Source: AC-32 sp963717725 (lineage in GTDB: Bacteria; Actinomycetota; Thermoleophilia; Gaiellales; Gaiellaceae). Taken from it: a DNA stretch of 64,000 bases. Made by a program: the position numbers and the translations under genes. Shown here piece by piece: positions 17,730 through 27,401 of this stretch; positions within the stretch are counted from its first letter, which is position 1, and each line of letters begins with the position of its first letter. The stretch spans positions 186,001 through 250,000 of the forward strand of contig CAVQWS010000025.1 in the NCBI GenBank assembly GCA_963717725.1, read 5' to 3'. The notes under the pieces are model-generated. The model had not been told where the DNA came from. It searched no databases and saw only the letters and a list, made by a program, of their open reading frames with translations.

Positions 17730-19436
17730 CTATCGGCCGACTGCGGCGGCCGCGTCGACCAAACCAGCCCCGTACGCAGCAGCGAAGCCGATCGCGTGCG
17801 TCTGGTCGAGGTGGCAGAAGCCGGTCGCGCACGGAATGCCGTTCAACGCGGGAGCCACGTTGAACGGGTCGCTCGGGCCCATGAAGTTGACGGGCGCGTG
17901 GCTGGCGGTGTCGGTCAGCCGGCGCACGAGAGCCCCAGGATGGCCGACGAGCTGCGGCCGCGCCGAGAGCACGAGGGCGGCAACGCCGGCCACGTTCGGG
18001 GTCGACATCGACGTGCCCTGCAGCCAGCCGTAGGCGTCGCCCTTGGCCGTGAAGCAGGCTGCGTTGTTGGCCGCCGACTCGTTGGGGTCCTTGCAGATCA
18101 GGCCGTTCTTGACGAGGGCGCCGAACGATCCCCACGTTCCGGCCAGGATGTCGCCGGGGCCGCCGTCCCAGGCCGGCAGCTCGTACGCGCGGGCCCCGCC
18201 CGGGGCCGAGATGTCGACCCGCGAGCCGTAGTTCGAGTAGTAGGCGAGCTGGTCGCGGGCGCCGACGTGGGAGCTCCAGCGCAGCGGCACCGAGGCCGGC
18301 GCCGCGCCGATCGCGTTCGCGGTGGCCGAGACCATCGTCACGCCGGGGACGCCGCCGGGCACGAGCAGGCCGCCGCGCAGGTCGGACTCGTCGAGCGAGT
18401 CGCTGCCGGGAGGCGTCATCGCAATTCCCTGGGCGCCGGTCGAGACCTGGCCGACGTCCTCGAGGTGCCGGCCGTCGATCGTCATCGCCACGCGGTCGAC
18501 GCGCACGTGCTCGTTGCCTGCGGCTGCGAGGACGGGGACGCCGTGACGACGGCAGTAGTCGACCGCGTCGGTGAAGAGCAGGAAGTCCTGGACCGAGGCC
18601 TCGTCGGAGGGGTCGACGTAGCCCTCGATCGACATGTTCACGACGTCGATGCGCGGATCCGAGCACGCGGCGATGAGGCCGCTGAGCATCCAGCTCGAGA
18701 GCCCGCCGAGGCCGGCTGCGAGCACCTTGTAGGAGCCGATCCGGACGCCAGGTGCCACGCCGTTCGAGGCGAAGCCGTTCAGCGCGCCGGCGATGCGGCT
18801 GGCCACCCAGGTGCCGTGACCCTCGAAGTCGCCGTCGCGACAGTCGCGCAGGCCCTTGCGGTCGATCACGCCGAGGCCGAAGAGCGCCCGCAGGTCGTCG
18901 CAGGGGATGAAGTTGCCGCCGAGCTGCTTGTCGACGATGCCGTGCAGCTCACGGTGGTCGGCGTCGACGCCGCTGTCGAGCACTGCGACCGCGATCGACC
19001 GGTCGCCGGTCGTGCTGCGCCAGGCGGACTGGACGTTCATGCGCTCGTCGTCCCATTGGAAGAGCGCGTGCCACGGGTCGAAGTCCACGTCGTTGCGATC
19101 GGCGGGCGAGCCGTAGCCGTGCCCGTCGTCCCGCAGGTCTTCGCGCCGGTCGGAGGCGAAGAGCGTGTCGGTGAAGAGGCCCGTGACGGCTGGCTTCGAG
19201 GCGACGCGCGAGTCGAAGCCCGACGAGGCGGGCACGACCGCGAGTGCGCCGATCGCGCTCAGGTCGCCCACGACGACTCCGCCGGCAGCGGTGACCGCCC
19301 CGCGCATCTGCGCCGGCGTCGAGCCGGGTGAGAACCGGACCACGGTGACACCGAAGGGATTGCCGGCGGCGGTGGCAGATCCTGTGATTGCGAGCGCGGC
19401 GGCAAACGTCGCAAGGAGAAGGGTGGGCCGCATCAC
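17730..19436 (-). CDS. Secreted S8 family serine peptidase (subtilase)
   Basis: Exported endopeptidase of 568 residues. Signal peptide MMRPTLLLATFAAALAITGSATA; a propeptide-like region to about residue 130; then the catalytic domain with Asp154 in VAVLDSGVD, His207 in FEGHGTWVAS, the oxyanion-side VLAAAGNEH and Ser476 in GTSMSTPNVAG. Four or more Cys suggest disulfides outside the cell. The reading frame is intact, unlike both neighbours. Start may be either of two adjacent ATGs (19436 or 19433). It lies in the secreted-protein island; a role in extracellular protein degradation is inferred. Confidence 0.92.
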   Translation of the reverse strand: MMRPTLLLATFAAALAITGSATAAGNPFGVTVVRFSPGSTPAQMRGAVTAAGGVVVGDLSAIGALAVVPASSGFDSRVASKPAVTGLFTDTLFASDRREDLRDDGHGYGSPADRNDVDFDPWHALFQWDDERMNVQSAWRSTTGDRSIAVAVLDSGVDADHRELHGIVDKQLGGNFIPCDDLRALFGLGVIDRKGLRDCRDGDFEGHGTWVASRIAGALNGFASNGVAPGVRIGSYKVLAAGLGGLSSWMLSGLIAACSDPRIDVVNMSIEGYVDPSDEASVQDFLLFTDAVDYCRRHGVPVLAAAGNEHVRVDRVAMTIDGRHLEDVGQVSTGAQGIAMTPPGSDSLDESDLRGGLLVPGGVPGVTMVSATANAIGAAPASVPLRWSSHVGARDQLAYYSNYGSRVDISAPGGARAYELPAWDGGPGDILAGTWGSFGALVKNGLICKDPNESAANNAACFTAKGDAYGWLQGTSMSTPNVAGVAALVLSARPQLVGHPGALVRRLTDTASHAPVNFMGPSDPFNVAPALNGIPCATGFCHLDQTHAIGFAAAYGAGLVDAAAAVGR

Positions 19437-19494
19437 CGTGCTGCAAGTTTCGACAAACCCGTCGCGGGTCCTACATCACCCGTTCTAGGAACGA

Positions 19495-19522
19495 GAGAGG
19501 GCCGCCGTTCGGCGGCCCTCTC
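19495..19522. terminator. Intrinsic-type hairpin after the truncated propeller gene
   Basis: Perfect 12-bp stem GAGAGGGCCGCC with loop GTTC, 22 bases past the stop of the minus-strand fragment at 19545. Nearly the same stem follows the full-length relative at 14303. Confidence 0.7.
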
Positions 19523-19544
19523 CAAGCGCGCTGTTTGGGTCGAC

Positions 19545-20186
19545 CTAGTGCTTCGGCCCCTTGACGTCCGGCAGCTGCAGTCGCCAGACGCCGCGGCCGT
19601 GCGTCGCCGCGTAGAGCACGCGGTCGCCCGCCTTCTTGCCCCCGGCGAGCGTCAACCCGTAGACCGCCACGGTCGACAGGCCGCCCGAGGCCGGCGCGTA
19701 GCTGGTCGTGCCGTGCGCGAGCTCCCAGACGCCGAAGTCGGTGCCGACGTAGAGGTCGCCGGTCGCCGAGTCGAGCTGGACATTCGTGATCGGCTGATCG
19801 CCGAGGTCGTAGCTGATGTTCGTCCACGTCGCCGAGTGCGTGGCCGGGTTGTAGTGAACGTCGAACACGTGACCGGTCGGCGTTCCCGCGGCGACGGCAT
19901 AGGCGTCGTAGCCGGAGTAGCTGACGATCGCGTGATTCGGATCGTTCGCATCCACCGAGATCCCGCTCGGGAAGCGCTGCGGCGTGACCGGGTGGGCCGA
20001 CTGGCCGTCGTCGATCCGTGTCCACACGACGTCATTCTCGTTGTGCAGCGTCACCCCGGCTCCGAACGGATCCGGGTAGTCGGTGACGTGGCCGGTCGCG
20101 TTCGCGTTCTGCGTGATGAAGACGCGGCCGAGCCTCCCCCAAAGTTGGAAAACCCGCCCTTCGCGCCCGCTCCCTCCTGCAGGCAC
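19545..20186 (-). pseudogene. 5'-truncated VPS10/BNR-like propeller gene
   Basis: About 190 residues that parallel the last piece of the gene at 14362-17623: GRVFITQNANATG, ISVDANDPNHAIVSYSGYDAYA, TPTGHVFDVHYNPA, LDSATGDLYVGTDFGVWELA and GDRVLYAATHGRGVWRLQLPD align in order with GRVFVTHNGD, IYADPANPSHAWISYSGF, MGHVFEV, THTLYAATDFGVL and RVLYAATHSQGIWSL. Signal peptide and all upstream blades are missing; the frame begins at a GTG only 54 bases from the fumC end. The upstream junction around 20125-20175 looks unlike either neighbour. Read as the 3' stump of a second copy, lost by deletion or by a misjoin in assembly. Confidence 0.65.
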
Positions 20187-20239
20187 GGGCCGGAGGGTAT
20201 CAGGGACCAGCCGACGTCAAGCTCGGCAGAAAGAAGAGC

Positions 20240-21568
<1,329 letters not shown>

Positions 21569-21582
21569 CGGCACGAGTGTAG

Positions 21583-21780
21583 TCAGGCGGCGTAGAGCCG
21601 GCGGCGCTCGAGCGGGCGCTTCCGCAGCCGGTACCGGAGCGTCTCGTCGAGCTCGTAGGACGCGGCCCAGCCGACGTAGGAGCAGCGCTGGCACTCGCCG
21701 CCGTCCAGGCGGTGATGCGAAACGGGGTGCAGGACGCGAACGTCGCCGCAGCGGAGGCACTCGATCCGGAGGGAAGCCAT
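21583..21780 (-). CDS. Small zinc ribbon protein
   Basis: A 65-residue protein with two CxxC pairs (C8/C11 in ECLRCGD and C30/C33 in ECQRCSYVGWA) about 18 residues apart, consistent with one zinc site, followed by a basic Arg-rich tail (RYRLRKRPLERRRLYAA). It starts with ATG 14 bases upstream of fumC on the same strand, so it may be cotranscribed. No named family recognised. Confidence 0.6.
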   Translation of the reverse strand: MASLRIECLRCGDVRVLHPVSHHRLDGGECQRCSYVGWAASYELDETLRYRLRKRPLERRRLYAA

Positions 21781-21944
21781 CTCACTCTCGGGATCGGCGC
21801 GCAGCGGAGGCCGCCGACCCTCGAACGAGGGATGCCTAGTCGGCTGAGACGTCGCTTGCGATGCCGCCTAGAGGCCGTGCCGGCTTTGCCGGTGCGGCCG
21901 TCTAACACACGTTTGCCTTGGCGAGCGGGTCGTCGCGCGCTCGC

Positions 21945-22958
21945 CTAGTCGGTGGAGTACTTGGGCTGGACCTTCTCGCCGCGGATCCGCGCCACGGCGT
22001 TGTTCGCTGCGATCGCGGCCTCGCCCATGCCGATCGTGATCAGCGTGATCTTGCCCTCGTAGCCGGCCACGTCGCCCGCCGCGTAGACGCCGGAAACCGT
22101 CGTCTCGCAGGTCATCGGGTCGATCAGGATCTGCCGCTTGCCTTGCAGCTCGAGGCCCCAGTCGGCGATCGCGCCGAGATGTGAGTGGAAGCCGAGCAGC
22201 GTGATCAAGGCCTCGCACGGGACCTGCTCGACCTCGCCGGTCTTCGTGTTCTCGATCGAGACCGACTGCAGCGAGCCGTCGCCGTGGAGCTCGCGCACCT
22301 CGCAGGGCGTGAAGAACCGCACGCGGCCTTCGCTCTCGAGCGCGCGCGCCTCGTTGACCGAGGACTCGAGCGCACGGAAGTTGTCGCGCCGGTGGACGAG
22401 GCCGATCGGCGCCTTGGCCGTGTCCTGCAGGCCGAGCGTCCAGTCGAGCGCGGAGTCGCCGCCGCCGACGATCACGCAGGTGCGGTCGCGGAAGACGTCC
22501 TTCTCGCGCACGAAGTAGTGCACGCCCTTGCCCTCCCAGTCGTCGATGCCCTCGATCCCGAGCTTGCGCGGCTCGAAGGCGCCGTGGCCGGCGGTGATGA
22601 TCAGCGCGCGCGTCAGGTAGGGGCCGCCCTGGTCGGTGCCGATCGCGAGCAACTCGTCGCCGTTTTGGTTGACGCGCTCGAGCGTCTGCACCTCCTCACC
22701 GAGGTGGACCTCCGGGCCGTACTGCAGGCCCTGCTCGGCGCAGAGCTCGACCAGCGCGGTGCCCTGGATCTTCGGGTGCCCGGCGACGTCGTAGACGTGT
22801 TTCTCCGGGTAGACCGCCGCGACCTGGCCGCCGAGCTGCTCGAGGCTCTCGATCATCCGCACCGACGCGTCGCGGTGCCCGGCGTAGTAGGCCGCGGCAA
22901 GACCGGCGGGGCCGGCTCCGAGGATCGTGATGTCGACGACGTCGCTCACCGCCGCCAA
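21945..22958 (-). CDS. Ferredoxin-NADP reductase, thioredoxin-reductase-like type
   Basis: FAD- and NAD(P)H-binding oxidoreductase of 337 residues. FAD motif GAGPAGLAAAYYAGHRD near the N-terminus, nucleotide motif VIVGGGDSALDWTLGL in the middle, and the closing FAD motif GVYAAGDVAGYEGKITLITIGMGEAAIAAN. The CxxC redox pair that thioredoxin reductases carry between these motifs is absent, which is the mark of the TrxR-like ferredoxin/flavodoxin reductases (YumC/FNR2 type). Start is TTG at 22958 or GTG at 22949. It is divergent from the membrane-protein gene at 23042. The electron partner is not identified. Confidence 0.88.
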   Translation of the reverse strand: MAAVSDVVDITILGAGPAGLAAAYYAGHRDASVRMIESLEQLGGQVAAVYPEKHVYDVAGHPKIQGTALVELCAEQGLQYGPEVHLGEEVQTLERVNQNGDELLAIGTDQGGPYLTRALIITAGHGAFEPRKLGIEGIDDWEGKGVHYFVREKDVFRDRTCVIVGGGDSALDWTLGLQDTAKAPIGLVHRRDNFRALESSVNEARALESEGRVRFFTPCEVRELHGDGSLQSVSIENTKTGEVEQVPCEALITLLGFHSHLGAIADWGLELQGKRQILIDPMTCETTVSGVYAAGDVAGYEGKITLITIGMGEAAIAANNAVARIRGEKVQPKYSTD

Positions 22959-23041
22959 TGCTAACGGCGGCCCGTTGAACGACCCCGGCCGTTGTCGTAC
23001 CCTCGCCCGGTCAACTGTCGACCGCTGAAGAGGGGCCTGCC

Positions 23042-23617
23042 TTGGACACCTACCACGTCGTTCTCTACATCCACTTCCTCTCGGTATTCGTTGGGATCGG
23101 CGCGGCTTCCGTCCTCGCCGTCTGTCTCTTCCAGCTTCGCGGCGCCCGCGAGCTGACCGACGCGGTCCCGTGGGGCATGGTCGCCGGGAAGACTGGTCGC
23201 CTGTTCCCGATCGCGATCCTCGGCCTCTTCGGCTCGGGCGCGTACATGACGAGCGACGTCTGGTCGTGGGACACGGGCTGGATCGTGGTCGGGATCGTGG
23301 CGCTCGTCGTGCTCGGGCTTCAGGGGCCGCTGATCGCGGAGCGTTCCGGCAAGAAGCTGGAGCACGCGCTGCGCGAGAACGGCCCCGGGCCGCTCGGCGG
23401 CAACGCCCGCATGATGTGCCGCTACTGGGGTCTCTGGATGGTCGAGTTCAGCGCCATCGGCCTCGTGCTCGGAGTCGCCTGGAACATGACGACGAAGCCG
23501 GGAACGTGGAGCTCGATCGCCGCCGCGGTGATCGGCTACGGCGTCGGCGCGGGCCTCGGGTACCTGCTCAGCAAGGCCGGCGCGGACCAACCGGTGGCCG
23601 CCTCAGCGGCGAACTAG
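23042..23617 (+). CDS. Integral membrane protein (DUF2269-like)
   Basis: A 191-residue membrane protein with about five helices: YHVVLYIHFLSVFVGIGAASVLAV, LFPIAILGLFGSGAYMTS, WIVVGIVALVVLGLQGPLI, MVEFSAIGLVLGVAWNM and IAAAVIGYGVGAGLGYLLS. A His in the first helix and a Met/Trp-rich face (MMCRYWGLWM) resemble predicted membrane proteins of the DUF2269 type, possibly redox-linked; this is a loose resemblance. Start is TTG at 23042 with AAGAGGGG upstream. Its stop codon overlaps the convergent HesB/IscA gene. Confidence 0.65.
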   Translation: MDTYHVVLYIHFLSVFVGIGAASVLAVCLFQLRGARELTDAVPWGMVAGKTGRLFPIAILGLFGSGAYMTSDVWSWDTGWIVVGIVALVVLGLQGPLIAERSGKKLEHALRENGPGPLGGNARMMCRYWGLWMVEFSAIGLVLGVAWNMTTKPGTWSSIAAAVIGYGVGAGLGYLLSKAGADQPVAASAAN

Positions 23618-24018
23618 TGCGAGCAGCCTGAGCCGCAGCCGGCTCCGCCCTCGGGGGCGTCGCCCTCTTCCACCTGGAAGGAGTGGCCGCAGCCGCACGA
23701 GCCGGAGACGTTCGGGTTGTTGATCGCGAAGCCGGCCTGCAGGCCTTCGACCCAGTCGATCTCGGTGCCGGTCAGGTACGGCGCGCTGAACGGGTCGACG
23801 ACCACCGGCACGCCGTGGCTGTCGAGCTCGTGGTCGCCGTCCTGGGGACCGCGGTCGAAGCCGAGCGCGTACTGGAAGCCGGAGCAGCCGCCGCCCTGGA
23901 CGGCGATCCGCAGGACCGCGGCCTCGCCCGCGGGCTCCTCGGCCATCAGGTCGCGGATCTTGGTCGCCGCGCTCTCGGTGAGCGAGACGATCGTCAGAGG
24001 CTGCTCGGCAGTCGCCAT
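23614..24018 (-). CDS. erpA: HesB/IscA family iron-sulfur cluster insertion protein
   Basis: A-type carrier that hands Fe-S clusters to apo-proteins. The three ligand cysteines are visible: GGGCSGFQYALGF and the C-terminal SGSCGCGHSFQVEE. LTESAATKIRDLMAEEP is the usual N-terminus. After the family end (SFQVEE) there is an extra tail GDAPEGGAGCGSGCSH carrying two more Cys and a His, which is unusual. Start at the second ATG (24018) gives MATAEQPL; another in-frame ATG lies at 24027. It is divergent from nuoA, whose complex needs many Fe-S clusters. ErpA versus IscA subtype is not certain. Confidence 0.88.
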   Translation of the reverse strand: MATAEQPLTIVSLTESAATKIRDLMAEEPAGEAAVLRIAVQGGGCSGFQYALGFDRGPQDGDHELDSHGVPVVVDPFSAPYLTGTEIDWVEGLQAGFAINNPNVSGSCGCGHSFQVEEGDAPEGGAGCGSGCSH

Positions 24019-24150
24019 CCGGCTCATCGTAGCAGCGTGCTCGGGCCGTCCGAATCCCCCGCAGAGGGGCGTTTCGAGGGGCGAGCTTGTAACAGCTGCG
24101 ACACGCGTGGTTGAGCCGTTTTCCTCGTCGCTCGTAGCCCTACCCGAACC

Positions 24151-24159
24151 TGCTAACTT
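24151..24159 (+). promoter_or_regulatory. Putative extended -10 promoter of the nuo operon
   Basis: TGCTAACTT fits TGnTANNNT, 30 bases before the nuoA start in the 171-base divergent gap. No good -35 box at the right distance. Weak support. Confidence 0.3.
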
Positions 24160-24189
24160 CCGGGCCGCTCACCGCGGGGAGGATGCGCG

Positions 24190-24552
24190 TTGCTGGACAG
24201 CTGGTTGCCCTTTCTGATCTACGGCTTCTTCGCGCTCGCGATTCCCCTCACGATGATCTTCGCGTCGTTCGCGCTGGCCACGAAGCCGCACCGCCGGATG
24301 CGCGGCCGCTCGCTGCCGTTCGAGTCCGGCGTCTCCGAGGGACCGCCGGTGCACAGCCGCTTCACGATCAGCTTCTACCTGACGGCGATGCTCTTCATCG
24401 TCTTCGACATCGAGATCGTCTTCCTGTATCCGCTGGCCGTGATCCTCCACGAGCTCGCCTGGTTCGGCTTCGTCGAGTTCCTCTTCTTCGTCGTCATCCT
24501 CGCGCTCGCCTACGTCTACATCTGGCGCAAGGGAGCGCTGGACTGGAGATGA
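24190..24552 (+). CDS. nuoA: NADH-quinone oxidoreductase subunit A
   Basis: Membrane subunit at the junction of complex I arms, 120 residues with three helices. Family pieces: N-terminal helix PFLIYGFFALAIPLTMIFASF, the loop segment PFESGVSEGPPVHSRFTISFY, and helices around LFIVFDIEIVFLYPLAVI. Start is TTG at 24190 with GGGGAGGA upstream. First gene of the 14-gene nuo operon; the stop overlaps the nuoB ATG by four bases (ATGA). Confidence 0.96.
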   Translation: MLDSWLPFLIYGFFALAIPLTMIFASFALATKPHRRMRGRSLPFESGVSEGPPVHSRFTISFYLTAMLFIVFDIEIVFLYPLAVILHELAWFGFVEFLFFVVILALAYVYIWRKGALDWR

Positions 24553-25124
24553 GCAAGAAGCGCCTCGCCGACTACGGCATCCAGTCCGAGCGCGTGCAAT
24601 GGCCCGACAAGGGCCCGGGCACCTTCGAGCAGGAGCTCGGCGACCTCGACCAGCGGCTGGGGCTGACCACGGTCGAGAAGGCGGTCGCCTGGTCGCAATC
24701 GAGCTCGATCTGGCCCGACACGTTCGGTCTCGCCTGCTGCGCGATCGAGATGATGTCGATCGTCTCCGCGCGCTACGACGTCGCGCGCTTCGGCGCCGAG
24801 GTTTTCCGCTCCTCGCCGCGCCAGGCCGACCTGCTGATCGTCTCCGGCCGCGTGGCGCACAAGATGGCCGCGCCGCTGCGCCAGATCTACGACCAGATGC
24901 TCGAGCCCAAGTGGGTGATCGCGATGGGGGCTTGCGCGAGCTCGGGCGGGATGTTCAACAACTACACGATCCTCCAGGGCGTGGACAAGGTCGTCCCCGT
25001 GGACATCCACGTCCCCGGCTGCCCGCCGCGGCCGGAGGCGCTCGTCGAGGGGATCATCCGGCTGCAGGAGAAGATCAAGGCGGGCATCCCGCCGGCGTAC
25101 GAGATCCGGGACGTGGCAACCTGA
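24549..25124 (+). CDS. nuoB: NADH-quinone oxidoreductase subunit B
   Basis: Carries the terminal N2 [4Fe-4S] cluster next to the quinone site. Cysteine motifs LACCAIEMMS, IAMGACASSGGMF and HVPGCPPRPEALVEGI supply the four ligands. Length 191 residues. Overlaps nuoA by four bases. Confidence 0.97.
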   Translation: MSKKRLADYGIQSERVQWPDKGPGTFEQELGDLDQRLGLTTVEKAVAWSQSSSIWPDTFGLACCAIEMMSIVSARYDVARFGAEVFRSSPRQADLLIVSGRVAHKMAAPLRQIYDQMLEPKWVIAMGACASSGGMFNNYTILQGVDKVVPVDIHVPGCPPRPEALVEGIIRLQEKIKAGIPPAYEIRDVAT

Positions 25125-25663
25125 CCTACGAGGGAGTTCCCGGGCTCGTCGAGACGCGGGAGGCCCACGGCGAGACGACGCTGGTCGTCGACCCGCCGCG
25201 GCTGGTCGAGGCCTGCCGGCACCTGCGCGACGAGGAGGGCTTCTCGATGCTCTCCGACATCACGCCGACGGACTACCTCGGCTGGGGCTCGCACGGCGTC
25301 GCCGGCTACATCGGCAACGCCTCGGGCCGCGACCTGAACTCGCCCGGCTCGCAAGGCCTGCCGCGCACGCCCGAGCCGAAGGCCAAGCGCTTCGCGATGA
25401 ACTACCACCTGGTCGCGGTCCCGGGCGCGCAGCGCGTCCGCGTCCAGGTCTGGGTCGACGAGGACGAGCCGGTCGAGAGCGTCGTCCCGGTCTGGCCGAC
25501 CGCCGACTGGCACGAGCGGGAGGCCTGGGACATGATGGGCATCCGGATCGAGGGCCACCCGAACCTCTCCCGCATCCTGATGGACGACGACTGGGAGGGG
25601 CATCCGCTCCGCAAGGACTACCCGATCGGCGGCGAGCCGGTGCGCTTCTCGGAGGAGACGTAA
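25121..25663 (+). CDS. nuoC: NADH-quinone oxidoreductase subunit C
   Basis: Peripheral-arm subunit at the quinone module, about 180 residues. Family features: GFSMLSDITPTDYLG, FAMNYHLVAVPG, VWPTADWHEREAWDMMGIRIEGHPNLSRILM and the end HPLRKDYPIGGEPVRF. No ATG, GTG or TTG occurs at the expected N-terminus. The likeliest start is CTG at 25121, which overlaps the nuoB stop (CTGA) exactly as GTGA/ATGA overlaps do at the other junctions of this operon. Stop shares a base with the nuoD ATG (TAATG). Confidence 0.92.
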   Translation: MTYEGVPGLVETREAHGETTLVVDPPRLVEACRHLRDEEGFSMLSDITPTDYLGWGSHGVAGYIGNASGRDLNSPGSQGLPRTPEPKAKRFAMNYHLVAVPGAQRVRVQVWVDEDEPVESVVPVWPTADWHEREAWDMMGIRIEGHPNLSRILMDDDWEGHPLRKDYPIGGEPVRFSEET

Positions 25664-26934
25664 TGGCTGTGGCGCCGGAGCGGCCGAAGATCTACGAGGG
25701 CACGCGCATCCCCTCGCCGATCCCGACGACGCTGCAGGTCTCGCAGGAGCTTCGCGACTCCCCTGACCTGCTCGAGATCAACTTCGGGCCGAACCATCCG
25801 TCGACGCACGGCGTGCTGCGCCTGGTGATCGAGCTCCACGGCGAGGACGTCGTCGGCCTGCGCGCGGTGATCGGCTACCTCCACACCGGCTTCGAGAAGA
25901 ACATGGAGGCCAAGAGCTGGTGGAAGGCGATCACGTACGCGCCGCGGATCGACTACCTCTCCTTCCAGAACAACGAGCTCGTCTTCGTGCTGGCGGCCGA
26001 AAAGCTGCTCGAGCTGCCGGTGCCGGAGAAGGCGACCTGGATGCGGATGTGCCTCGCCGAGCTGAACCGGATCCATTCGCACCTGGTCTGGCTCGCGACC
26101 GCCGCGCTCGAGCTGGGAGCGATCTCGATGTTCTGGTACTGCTTTCGCGAGCGCGACCAGATCCTCGACCTGTTCGAGATGGTCACCGGGACGCGCATGC
26201 ACACGCGCTACTACCAGGTCGGCGGGCTCGCCGAGGACATCCCGCGCGGCTTCTATCCCGAGGCGCGCAAGTTCGTCTCCTGGATGCCGAAGGCGGTCGA
26301 CGACTACGAGGCGCTCGTCGACCGGAACGCGATTTGGCTCGAGCGCACGAAGGGGCTCGGGCTGCTCTCCGCCGAGGACGCGATCGCGCTCGGGCAGACC
26401 GGGCCCGTCCTGCGCGGCTCGGGCGTCGACTGGGACCTGCGCAAGGTGAACCCGTACCTGGCCTACGACCAGGTCGACTTCGACGTGCCGGTCTACGAGA
26501 ACGGCGACGTCTGGGACCGGTACAAGGTGCACATGGACGAGATGCGGGAGTCGACCCGCATCGTCGGCCAGTGCCTCGACCGGCTCGAGGCGATGCAGGG
26601 CCAGCCGTGGATCGCGGACGACCGCAAGGTGGTGCTGCCGCCGCGCGAGGAGCTGCACACCTCGATGGAGTCGCTGATCCACCACTTCAAGATCGTCACC
26701 GAAGGGTTCCGCGTGCCCGAAGGCGAGGTCTACTCGACCGTCGAGTCGGCGCGCGGCGAGCTCGGCTGCTACGTCGTCTCGGACGGCGGGCCGAGGCCGT
26801 GGCGCGTCAAGTTCCGCGCGCCGAGCTTCGTCGCGCTCGAGGCGACCGCGACCTGCATGTCGGATGCGCTCGTCGCCGACCTGATCGCGATCGTCGGCTC
26901 GCTCGACACGCTCATGGGCGAGGTCGACCGTTGA
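25663..26934 (+). CDS. nuoD: NADH-quinone oxidoreductase subunit D
   Basis: The 49-kDa-type subunit that forms the quinone pocket with NuoB, 423 residues. FGPNHPSTHGVLRLVIELHGE, IGYLHTGFEKNMEAKSW, the DRIDYLS-like RIDYLSFQNN, GTRMHTRYYQVGGLAEDIP and the C-terminal DPVMGEVDR-like SLDTLMGEVDR are diagnostic. About 35 extra residues precede the family start. No defect visible. Confidence 0.97.
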   Translation: MAVAPERPKIYEGTRIPSPIPTTLQVSQELRDSPDLLEINFGPNHPSTHGVLRLVIELHGEDVVGLRAVIGYLHTGFEKNMEAKSWWKAITYAPRIDYLSFQNNELVFVLAAEKLLELPVPEKATWMRMCLAELNRIHSHLVWLATAALELGAISMFWYCFRERDQILDLFEMVTGTRMHTRYYQVGGLAEDIPRGFYPEARKFVSWMPKAVDDYEALVDRNAIWLERTKGLGLLSAEDAIALGQTGPVLRGSGVDWDLRKVNPYLAYDQVDFDVPVYENGDVWDRYKVHMDEMRESTRIVGQCLDRLEAMQGQPWIADDRKVVLPPREELHTSMESLIHHFKIVTEGFRVPEGEVYSTVESARGELGCYVVSDGGPRPWRVKFRAPSFVALEATATCMSDALVADLIAIVGSLDTLMGEVDR

Positions 26935-27401
26935 GCCCCGATCTGGCGGCCGAGATCCGCGAGCTGGGGCAGCGATTCCCGGACTCGCGCACCGCGATCC
27001 TGCCGGCGCTGCGGCTCGTCCAGGAAGCGAACGGCGGCTGGCTGGCGCCCGAGTCGTTCGAGCAGGTCGGCTCCGCGCTCGGCCTGACGCCGGCGTACTG
27101 CCAGGCGGTCGCGTCCTTCTACGACATGTTCCACCTGGTTCCGATGGGGCGACACTCGGTCGAGGTCTGCACCAACCTCTCCTGCGCGCTCGTCGGCGCG
27201 CAGCAGGTCGTGGACGCGTTCGAGTCGGAGCTGGGCGTGGCGCCCGGCGAGACGACCGAGGACGGCGAGATCACACTGCGCGCGGTCGAATGCCTCGGCG
27301 GGTGCGGCTACGCGACCGTCGTCGCCGTCGACCACCGCTACCACCAGAACGTGAAGCCGGACGACGTGCCCGGAATCGTGAAGGAGCTCCGTGGGGCTTA
27401 G
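26931..27401 (+). CDS. nuoE: NADH-quinone oxidoreductase subunit E
   Basis: Carries the N1a [2Fe-2S] cluster; the ligands are in VEVCTNLSCALVG and ECLGGCGYATVV, matching the CxxxxC...CxxxC thioredoxin-like ferredoxin pattern. Length 156 residues. TTG start overlaps the nuoD stop (TTGA). It partners NuoF in the NADH-oxidising module. Confidence 0.95.
   Translation: MSPDLAAEIRELGQRFPDSRTAILPALRLVQEANGGWLAPESFEQVGSALGLTPAYCQAVASFYDMFHLVPMGRHSVEVCTNLSCALVGAQQVVDAFESELGVAPGETTEDGEITLRAVECLGGCGYATVVAVDHRYHQNVKPDDVPGIVKELRGA

Noticed and set aside
17703..19331. Long plus-strand open frame (over 500 codons) opposite the subtilase gene
   Set aside because: It is the antisense of a clear S8 peptidase, has low-complexity Arg/Val/Asp composition and no motifs. 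Such frames are common opposite GC-rich genes.
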